Assembly (NCBI GenBank): GCA_934565425.1
Contig: CAKTHW010000045.1
Span: forward strand, 1-11,477
Reading direction: 5' to 3'
Source of the DNA: an uncultured Oscillospiraceae bacterium
GTDB taxonomy: Bacteria > Bacillota > Clostridia > Oscillospirales > Oscillospiraceae
Length of the DNA: 11,477 nucleotides
Positions 7,210-11,477 of this stretch are shown piece by piece. A program made the position numbers and the translations under genes. The notes under the pieces are model-generated. The model did no database searches. It was not told the origin of the DNA and saw only the letters and a program-made list of their open reading frames with translations. How positions within the stretch are numbered: the first letter of the stretch is position 1; each line of letters starts with the position of its first letter.

Positions 7210-7752
7210 TCATTTCTCGAAAAATTGTTGCGCAAACCCATCCTTCCGCAGGGGTCCCGCCACCATCTTCTCCCAGGTGGTCTCCTCCAGCAGGGAAGCC
7301 AGGTTCTGTCCGAACACACCCGCCACCTGCTTCCGGGTGAGGGTGTAGGTGGCGTCGGGGAACTGATAGGTGACCCCGTTCAGGTTGTCGATGGCAGCCA
7401 TAGCGGCCACAGCAGTGTACACCATGTCCTCCTGCATCACCGCCAGACGGGTCTCCGATTCCACATCGTCCTGATAGCAGATGGTCACCGTGCAGGCGTC
7501 CGAGTCGATCTCATAGGTCTGCTTCCGCTGTCCCAGAGGCAGGCTCTGGAACAGGGCGACGGTGTTGCTGTTGTCTCCCACGTACGGACTCCGATAGGCC
7601 AGGCTGGGGGCGATGTCGTGGGTGATGGCGTGGTTCTGGTGGAAGGCGTCCTGAGCGGCCAGCTTGGGGGGCAGGATGACAAATTGCAGGACGCAAAAGA
7701 GCACCGCTGCCACTGCCAGCAGCGCTAAGATGACCTTGTTCTTCTTACTCAT
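7210..7752 (-). CDS. DUF4825-like membrane-anchored extracytoplasmic protein
   Basis: A 180-residue protein of unknown function. Residues 1-6 are basic (MSKKNK), 7-27 form one hydrophobic helix that anchors the protein, and the rest is predicted to lie outside the membrane. The segment SPYVGDNSNTVALFQSLPL (55-73) resembles the YVGDNS motif I associate with DUF4825 proteins of Firmicutes; this rests on memory of the family, not a search. The frame is open for 22 more codons upstream, but GGGGG 7 bp before 7752 and the overlap with the preceding gene support this start. It overlaps the upstream membrane-protein gene by 8 bp, which implies translational coupling and a shared job. A lipoprotein is unlikely: the single Cys in the helix (Cys20) lacks a lipobox. 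Confidence 0.72.
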   Translation of the reverse strand: MSKKNKVILALLAVAAVLFCVLQFVILPPKLAAQDAFHQNHAITHDIAPSLAYRSPYVGDNSNTVALFQSLPLGQRKQTYEIDSDACTVTICYQDDVESETRLAVMQEDMVYTAVAAMAAIDNLNGVTYQFPDATYTLTRKQVAGVFGQNLASLLEETTWEKMVAGPLRKDGFAQQFFEK

Positions 7753-8416
7753 GAAAATCCCCCTTTTCATACCGCAGCAACAGCTTGGGGAAGGTGCCGA
7801 AGGTGATGGGCAAAACAATGGTCAGCAGCAGCTGATAGAGCGGGACCAGCCTCAGGGCGAATTGATAAGGCCCCATCTCCCGCAGCGGCCGCCCAAACCA
7901 CAGATTGCTGCCAAAAGTCTCCGCACACCACATCCCCGCCATCACCAGGAAGAACACCCCCCAGCAGACCCACAGCAGCCGCGCCGTGTGCCGCAGCTGG
8001 CGATGATCCCGGTGTGCCGTCTCGTCATCTGCGTGCCGACGCCAGTACCAGTAGAGTACGCCGGTGACCAACGTGGCCACCAACCCCAGATAGCTCAGCT
8101 CCGGGAAGGTCAGGAACATCAGGGGCAGGGAAGCGATCCAAAAGAGGACGCTGGCCAGCAGGGCGTTCTGGGCGCAGGCCGCACGGTAGTGCTTCACATA
8201 GTACACCGGCCGCCGCCCCTTCAGCAGCAGCCCCACGTCCGGCGCGCTGTCCATGGCTCGCTGGGCTGCTTCCGCCTCACTGTAGCCTTGGGACATCAAG
8301 TCCGCCTGCCTGGCCTGCATATTGCTCAAAATCTCCGCTTTCAAATCCCCAGCCCCAGGGGCGTTCCGGTAAGCGTGAAATAAATCCTCCACGAAACATT
8401 CCAGATCAGTCATCAT
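7745..8416 (-). CDS. Permease-prefix / HAAS-like four-helix membrane protein
   Basis: A 223-residue integral membrane protein. Residues 1-70 are a soluble helical domain (DLKAEILSNMQARQADLMSQGYSEAEAAQRAMD) of the kind that in permease-prefix and DUF1700/HAAS proteins pairs with PadR regulators. Four hydrophobic helices follow, at about 84-104, 107-126, 146-165 and 187-207, with a basic loop RRHADDETAHRDHR in the middle. No catalytic motif is visible. Two adjacent ATGs are possible: 8416 (5 bp from GGGAGG at 8422-8427) and 8413 (8 bp, slightly better spacing). Its start overlaps the end of padR, and its own end overlaps the next gene by 8 bp, so the three are one operon. By family context it may sense or buffer the membrane under PadR control, but its function is unknown. 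Confidence 0.8.
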   Translation of the reverse strand: MMTDLECFVEDLFHAYRNAPGAGDLKAEILSNMQARQADLMSQGYSEAEAAQRAMDSAPDVGLLLKGRRPVYYVKHYRAACAQNALLASVLFWIASLPLMFLTFPELSYLGLVATLVTGVLYWYWRRHADDETAHRDHRQLRHTARLLWVCWGVFFLVMAGMWCAETFGSNLWFGRPLREMGPYQFALRLVPLYQLLLTIVLPITFGTFPKLLLRYEKGDFHE

Positions 8417-8756
8417 CCGTCCCTCCCAACAGCATTAGATCGATCAAATCCCGCGCCTTCACCCACTCCTGAATGGCGGTGTGGTAGGCGGCTCTGCCGG
8501 GATTCGTCATGTGATAATACTTCCGCCGTCCCCCCTGAGACTCATTGCCCCAGTAGCTCTCAATGTACCCCTGCTTCTCCAACCGCCGGAGACTGGTGTA
8601 CAGGGACGGCTCATTTAGCTCGTAGCGCTGGCTGCTGCGGAGGAAGAGGGTCTTGATGATCTCATACCCATAGCTGTCCCCGTCCAGCAGCACGCGCAGG
8701 ATCATCGTGTCAATGTGACCCCGTATCAGGTCACTGTGAATGGTCTGTGCGCCCAT
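8406..8756 (-). CDS. PadR-family transcriptional regulator
   Basis: A 116-residue winged-helix repressor of short PadR type. DGDSYGYEIIK (26-36), NEPSLYTSLRRLEKQGYIESYW (48-69) and GGRRKYYHMTNPGR (75-88) are the typical recognition helix and wing. A short C-terminal helix (about 90-112) would form the dimer. The chosen start has GAGGTG 6 bp upstream; the longer in-frame ATG at 8834 is rejected because the extension runs across the promoter and operator. It heads a three-gene operon with two membrane-associated proteins, and its promoter lies in an inverted repeat, so it probably represses its own operon. PadR members respond to phenolic acids, drugs or envelope stress; the ligand here is not readable from the sequence. 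Confidence 0.92.
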   Translation of the reverse strand: MGAQTIHSDLIRGHIDTMILRVLLDGDSYGYEIIKTLFLRSSQRYELNEPSLYTSLRRLEKQGYIESYWGNESQGGRRKYYHMTNPGRAAYHTAIQEWVKARDLIDLMLLGGTDDD

Positions 8757-8774
8757 GTGCTTCACCTCGGGTAC

Positions 8775-8803
8775 AACATAACACATATTACTATGCGTGT
8801 CAA
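8775..8803 (-). promoter_or_regulatory. Promoter of the padR operon
   Basis: A perfect -35 TTGACA (8798-8803 on the minus strand) and TATGTT (8775-8780) are separated by 17 bp. The predicted start near 8768 gives a leader of only about 12 nt, just long enough for the ribosome binding site. Confidence 0.8.
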
Positions 8804-8812
8804 GGTAATATG
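8784..8812. promoter_or_regulatory. Inverted-repeat operator of the padR operon
   Basis: CATATTAC (8784-8791) and GTAATATG (8805-8812) form a perfect 8-bp inverted repeat with a 13-bp spacer. The -35 hexamer lies inside the spacer, so a bound dimer would block RNA polymerase. PadR itself is the obvious ligand, by position. Confidence 0.65.
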
Positions 8813-8816
8813 CGAG

Positions 8817-8859
8817 AAAAAAGCGGGTGCTCATCGTTTCAGATAAGCACCCGCTTTTT
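8817..8859 (-). terminator. Terminator downstream of acyl carrier protein
   Basis: GCGGGTGCT (8823-8831) pairs with AGCACCCGC (8846-8854) across a 14-nt loop, with A-T pairs extending outward. On the minus strand the stem is followed by six T. It ends the MarR-ACP transcript just before the padR promoter. Confidence 0.85.
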
Positions 8860-8900
8860 GACAGGTCATAGCCTCGCAGAGTTCCAGCAGAATGCCGGAC

Positions 8901-8918
8901 TAAAATGCTTGCATTTTA
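8901..8918. repeat. Short AT-rich palindrome after the ACP stop codon
   Basis: TAAAATGC (8901-8908), a TT loop and GCATTTTA (8911-8918) form a perfect hairpin 10 bp beyond the acyl carrier protein stop. No T-tract follows on the minus strand, so it is not a standard terminator. It may protect the 3' end of the mRNA or be a chance palindrome. Confidence 0.4.
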
Positions 8919-8928
8919 TCGAAGAGCG

Positions 8929-9153
8929 TTAGCTCACGCACTTCTCCACGAACTTCACCAGCTCGCCGATGGTAGCGACCTTTTCTTCCAGCTCCAGCTC
9001 TACGCCCAGTTCTTCCTCCAGCTCCATGACCATTTCGACAGTCTCCAGAGAGTCGATGCCCAGGGATTCAAAGGTGGTCTCCGGGGTAAATTCGGAAGCG
9101 TCTTTGCCAGTGTGTTCTGCCAGCAGCTTGATGATGCGATCATAAATGCTCAT
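8929..9153 (-). CDS. acpP: Acyl carrier protein
   Basis: A 74-residue acidic protein. The motif LGIDSLETVEMVMELEEELG contains DSL, with Ser35 the site of 4'-phosphopantetheine attachment by Acp synthase. It carries acyl chains for type II fatty acid synthesis in the cytoplasm; length and acidity match housekeeping ACP. TCCTCC at 9161-9166 (GGAGGA on the minus strand) lies 7 bp from the ATG at 9153; an upstream in-frame ATG at 9168 overlaps that ribosome binding site and is rejected. It follows a MarR-family gene by 42 bp with no terminator between and is followed by a strong terminator, so the two form a unit without fabH, fabK or other synthesis genes. A specialised ACP for another pathway is possible, but no synthase or ligase is adjacent. 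Confidence 0.93.
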   Translation of the reverse strand: MSIYDRIIKLLAEHTGKDASEFTPETTFESLGIDSLETVEMVMELEEELGVELELEEKVATIGELVKFVEKCVS

Positions 9154-9195
9154 TGAAAAATCCTCCATGATATGGTGTTGATGGGGTGGACGGGG

Positions 9196-9669
9196 TCAGG
9201 ATTCGGGCGGGTCTTGGGCGTCCGGCGTATTGCCCTGCAAAAAGCGCTTCAGCGTCTCCATGCACCGCAGCAGGGTGCCCTGTTCCTCCTCCGTGTAGGC
9301 GTGGGAACGCTGGGCGAAATGCTGCCGGCGGCAGTAGCTGTGATAGGCGCAGGCCAGCTTGCCCTGATGGGTCAGGGAGACCAAAATGGAGCGTCCGTCG
9401 CAGTCGCTGGGCGCTTTCTCCACAAAACCCTTCCGCAGCAGCTTGTTCACCGCCACACTGGCAGAGGGCTTGGCCACTTGCAGCCGCTTTGCCAGCTCGC
9501 TGACCGAGATCGCACCCTCCGGCGTCTGGTCGATCTGCTCCAGCAGATGAAATTCTCCCGCGCTCAGGGGCAGCTTCTGATGACCGGGCAGGGTCTCCTG
9601 TTCACTTTTTTTCACGCACTCATACAGCTCGCCAAACAACTGGTTGAATTGTGCCGCAAAGCCTTTCAT
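9196..9669 (-). CDS. MarR-family transcriptional regulator
   Basis: A 157-residue winged-helix regulator. Residues 54-80 (ISVSELAKRLQVAKPSASVAVNKLLRKG) form the helix-turn-helix, and DCDGRSILVSLTHQG (89-103) is the wing with the typical D-x-R-S core. Flanking helices (about 5-45 and 115-145) would make the dimer. GGAGGC at 9675-9680 lies 5-6 bp before the ATG. It is transcribed ahead of acyl carrier protein, an arrangement reminiscent of FabT, the MarR-type repressor of fatty acid synthesis in streptococci whose activity depends on acyl-ACP. That makes lipid control a reasonable inference, not a demonstrated role. A palindrome at its own promoter suggests autoregulation. The name fabT is not assigned because no fab cluster is present in this window. 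Confidence 0.9.
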   Translation of the reverse strand: MKGFAAQFNQLFGELYECVKKSEQETLPGHQKLPLSAGEFHLLEQIDQTPEGAISVSELAKRLQVAKPSASVAVNKLLRKGFVEKAPSDCDGRSILVSLTHQGKLACAYHSYCRRQHFAQRSHAYTEEEQGTLLRCMETLKRFLQGNTPDAQDPPES

Positions 9670-9687
9670 TCCACGCCTCCGAATCAG

Positions 9688-9706
9688 TAGTTAAACAAAC
9701 TAACTA
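9688..9706. promoter_or_regulatory. Candidate MarR operator
   Basis: TAGTTA-N7-TAACTA is a perfect 6-bp inverted repeat covering the predicted transcription start of the marR-acpP unit. The size and position fit a MarR dimer acting as an autorepressor. Confidence 0.55.
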
Positions 9707-9712
9707 ACCGAC

Positions 9713-9741
9713 ATCATACAAAACCACAGCCCGTCTGTCAA
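9713..9741 (-). promoter_or_regulatory. Promoter of the marR-acpP unit
   Basis: TTGACA (9736-9741, minus strand) and TATGAT (9713-9718) are spaced by 17 bp, a near-consensus sigma-A promoter. Predicted start is near 9706, inside the candidate operator, with a leader of about 37 nt. Confidence 0.8.
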
Positions 9742-9795
9742 GGGGCAATTTGACGAAAGCGGGCAGTGTTAACAGGAACGACATAGAGATTTTAC

Positions 9796-9823
9796 TTGAC
9801 ATTGAAGGGGATGTTGCTATAAT
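9796..9823 (+). promoter_or_regulatory. Strong promoter of the SAM riboswitch-metK transcript
   Basis: Perfect TTGACA (9796-9801) and perfect TATAAT (9818-9823) are spaced by 16 bp, with TG one base upstream of the -10 (extended -10). Transcription should start near 9830, about 14 nt before the aptamer. Confidence 0.9.
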
Positions 9824-9843
9824 AAATATAACAATAGAACAGC

Positions 9844-9945
9844 CTTATCAAGAGTGGTGGAGGGATCGGCCCGATGAAGCCCGGCAACCTGTGCAGTTTT
9901 TTTGCGTAAGGTGCCAATTCCGACGGTGAAATATCGAAAGATGAG
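9844..9945 (+). promoter_or_regulatory. SAM-I (S-box) riboswitch aptamer controlling metK
   Basis: The conserved S-box core is easy to read: CTTATCAAGAG, GGTGGAGGGA, GGCCCGATGAAGCCCGGCAA and GGTGCCAATTCC. P1 forms between CTTATC (9844-9849) and GATGAG (9940-9945) with one U-G pair. P3 is built from 9888-9914 and has a loop containing seven T. Binding of S-adenosylmethionine stabilises P1 and favours the downstream terminator, so metK is turned off when SAM is plentiful. Confidence 0.95.
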
Positions 9946-9958
9946 GAAAAGCTCATTT

Positions 9959-9985
9959 CGCGTTCCGCCTCGGAGCGCGTTTTTT
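9959..9985 (+). terminator. Riboswitch terminator, with a competing antiterminator
   Basis: CGCGTTCCG (9959-9967) pairs with CGGAGCGCG (9971-9979), one U-G pair, loop CCT, followed by six T. The competing antiterminator pairs ATGAG (9941-9945) with CTCAT (9952-9956), extended by CGAA (9935-9938) with TTCG (9957-9960). It therefore uses both the 3' side of P1 and the foot of the terminator stem, giving the expected exclusive switch. Confidence 0.88.
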
Positions 9986-10041
9986 CTATTAGAAGGCTGT
10001 TTCTCTTGCAAAATTTTGTTAGTAGAGAAAGGATAAGCAGC

Positions 10042-11223
10042 ATGAGAAAGCATTTGTTTACATCTGAATCTGTCACGGAGGGGCATCCCGATAAGATGTG
10101 CGACCAGATCTCGGACGCCGTACTGGACAACATCCTGGCGCAGGATCCCAACGCACGTGTCGCCTGTGAGACCGCTACCACCACCGGTATGGTCCTGGTC
10201 ATGGGTGAGATCACCACCACCGCTAAGGTGGACATCCCCTCCATCGTCCGCAGCACCGTCGACCGCATCGGCTACAACAACCCCGCCTACGGCTTCGACG
10301 CCAACAGCTGCACCGTCCTGACCACCCTGGACAAGCAGTCTCCCGACATCGCCATGGGCGTGGACAACTCCTTCGAGTACAAAGAGAGCAACGTGGACAC
10401 CGCTGACCTGATCGGCGCCGGTGACCAGGGCATGATGTTCGGCTACGCCTGCGACGAGACCGAAGAGTATATGCCCGCTCCCATCGCTCTGGCTCACCAC
10501 CTGACCCTGGCCATGGCCAAGGAACGGAAATCCGGTGCCATGCCTTGGATGCGTCCCGACGGCAAGAGCCAGGTCACCGTGGAATACGACGAGAACGGCA
10601 ACGTTTCCTGGTGCCCCACCATCGTCATCTCCACCCAGCATGACCCTGATATCGCCATCAAGGACCTGCGGGAAGCCATCGTGGAACAGATCATCCGTCC
10701 CACCCTGCCCAAGGAACTCATCCGTCCGGAAACTCGCTTCTTCGTCAACCCCACCGGCCGTTTCGTGGTCGGCGGCCCTGTGGGCGACTCCGGCCTGACC
10801 GGTCGTAAGATCATCGTCGATACCTACGGCGGTGCCGCAGCCCACGGCGGCGGCGCATTCTCCGGCAAGGACCCCACCAAGGTGGACCGCAGCGCAGCCT
10901 ACATGGCACGTCACGTGGCCAAGAACATCGTCGCCGCCGGCCTGGCCAAGAAGTGCCAGATCGAGCTGGCCTACGCCATCGGCGTGGCACGCCCCGTCTC
11001 CGTCCTCATCGACACCTACGGCACCGGCGTAATCTCCGACGAAAAGCTGGCTGGCATCGTGGACGAAGTCTTCGACCTGCGTCCCGCTTCCATCATCGAC
11101 TACCTGAACCTGCGCCGTCCCATCTACGAGCAGACCGCAGCTTATGGCCACTTCGGCCGTCCCGACCTGGATCTGCCCTGGGAAGCCCTGACTAAGGTGG
11201 AGACCCTGAAGCAGTACCTGTGA
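10042..11223 (+). CDS. metK: S-adenosylmethionine synthetase
   Basis: A 393-residue cytoplasmic enzyme making S-adenosylmethionine from methionine and ATP, with release of phosphate and diphosphate. Length is normal for bacterial Met[19 protein letters not shown] holds the ATP/methionine motif (GHPDK, 14-18), [12 protein letters not shown] (126-137) is signature 1, and GGGAFSGKD (269-277) is the P-loop-like signature 2. [28 protein letters not shown] (237-264) is also fully conserved in type. AGAAAGGA (10026-10033) precedes the ATG at 10042; a longer start at 10006 would lack a ribosome binding site. Control by the SAM-I riboswitch directly upstream gives product feedback. It appears monocistronic, ending at a strong terminator. 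Confidence 0.98.
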   Translation: MRKHLFTSESVTEGHPDKMCDQISDAVLDNILAQDPNARVACETATTTGMVLVMGEITTTAKVDIPSIVRSTVDRIGYNNPAYGFDANSCTVLTTLDKQSPDIAMGVDNSFEYKESNVDTADLIGAGDQGMMFGYACDETEEYMPAPIALAHHLTLAMAKERKSGAMPWMRPDGKSQVTVEYDENGNVSWCPTIVISTQHDPDIAIKDLREAIVEQIIRPTLPKELIRPETRFFVNPTGRFVVGGPVGDSGLTGRKIIVDTYGGAAAHGGGAFSGKDPTKVDRSAAYMARHVAKNIVAAGLAKKCQIELAYAIGVARPVSVLIDTYGTGVISDEKLAGIVDEVFDLRPASIIDYLNLRRPIYEQTAAYGHFGRPDLDLPWEALTKVETLKQYL

Positions 11224-11259
11224 TCGACTGCGCTTAGGAATCATAATGTTGTAAATCGG

Positions 11260-11296
11260 AACCCGGCAGACATGGTTGTGTCTGCCGGGTTTTTTG
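11260..11296 (+). terminator. Terminator of metK
   Basis: AACCCGGCAGACA (11260-11272) pairs with TGTCTGCCGGGTT (11279-11291), loop TGGTTG, followed by further T. It is a strong intrinsic terminator about 36 bp after the metK stop. Confidence 0.93.
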
Positions 11297-11353
11297 TTTG
11301 AAGTAGTAACGGAACGGAGGTCAAGCGCCGCAGGCCGGTTTAAGTTTTGCGGA

Positions 11354-11471
11354 GCTTTTACAAAAGCGACTAGGGTCCAGGGGCAAGGCCCCTGGTCGCT
11401 GACCGCAGTCAGCGAAACTCCCCTGTGCTTCTAAAGCGCAGGAAGGGGTGAATTTTCAGCTCCGCTGAAAA
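11354..11471. repeat. Block of consecutive hairpins, possible intergenic palindromic repeat
   Basis: No gene is visible from 11297 to the end of the window. In this block I see GCTTTT-AC-AAAAGC (11354-11367), CCAGGGGC-AAG-GCCCCTGG (11377-11395) enclosed by AGCGA/TCGCT (11365-11369 with 11396-11400), and TCGCTGAC-CGCA-GTCAGCGA (11396-11415). CCTGTGC/GCGCAGG (11422-11428 with 11436-11442) and TTTTCAGC-TCC-GCTGAAAA (11453-11471) follow. TCGCT is shared by two alternative stems. Such density of stems suggests a dispersed palindromic element or a structured RNA; copies elsewhere in the genome cannot be tested here. Confidence 0.55.
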
Positions 11472-11477
11472 GAGGGG

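Noticed and set aside
8757..8834. 26-codon N-terminal extension of PadR
   Set aside because: It crosses the promoter and inverted repeat; the start at 8756 has a well-placed GAGGTG and gives a typical short PadR.
9817..11244. Long minus-strand open frame of about 475 codons
   Set aside because: It is antisense to metK and its riboswitch, with no recognisable domain. The metK frame has all family signatures.
1..11477. CRISPR array, transposase, phage, tRNA or rRNA
   Set aside because: No regularly spaced direct repeats, recombinase or transposase motifs, cloverleaf or rRNA sequence was recognised. The inverted repeats seen are explained by terminators, operators and the terminal hairpin block.

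Overview
The window looks like a chromosomal segment of a moderately GC-rich, anaerobic, Gram-positive Clostridia bacterium. It most resembles a gut Oscillospiraceae/Ruminococcaceae-type genome (Flavonifractor- or Pseudoflavonifractor-like); this placement is inferred from gene content and style, not from a search. The clues are an A-type flavoprotein for O2/NO detoxification, an S-box (SAM-I) riboswitch in front of metK, a LytR-CpsA-Psr wall ligase, a MarR/acyl-carrier-protein unit, and a PadR plus permease-prefix operon. There are also AT-rich sigma-A-type promoters and strong AGGAGG ribosome binding sites between GC-rich genes.

Layout, left to right: the 3' end of an FprA-type flavoprotein gene (+) runs into a hairpin shared with a convergent LysR-family regulator (-). 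The regulator is divergent from a threonine-dehydrogenase-like zinc dehydrogenase (tdh, +), and the 275-bp gap holds a promoter for each gene and two dyad candidates for LysR binding. A strong bidirectional terminator separates tdh from a leftward pair: glf (UDP-galactopyranose mutase), followed by an LCP-family ligase with an unusual Arg/Pro-rich N-terminal tail. A Hsp70/DnaK gene (+) diverges from glf; it stands without grpE or dnaJ and has a divergent substrate-binding region and a short tail. Convergent with it is a tightly overlapping three-gene operon (-): PadR regulator, four-helix permease-prefix membrane protein, and DUF4825-like anchored protein. Its promoter -35 lies inside a 29-bp inverted repeat. 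Next comes a MarR regulator followed by acyl carrier protein (-), with a palindromic operator at the start site. Divergent from it is a very strong promoter, a complete SAM-I riboswitch with terminator and antiterminator, and metK (+). The last 180 bp carry no gene but a run of hairpins that looks like an intergenic palindromic repeat.

Working together: most of these are ordinary housekeeping or local regulatory units. The regulatory logic is readable: four units (LysR/tdh, PadR, MarR/ACP and the SAM riboswitch/metK) each show their cis-acting site next to the controlled gene. The glf-LCP pair plausibly links galactofuranose precursor synthesis to attachment of a wall glycopolymer. I see no CRISPR array, transposase, phage gene, tRNA or rRNA. 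Nothing here is clearly a new system; the PadR membrane operon, the MarR-ACP unit, the divergent DnaK and the terminal structured repeat are the parts most worth a second look.
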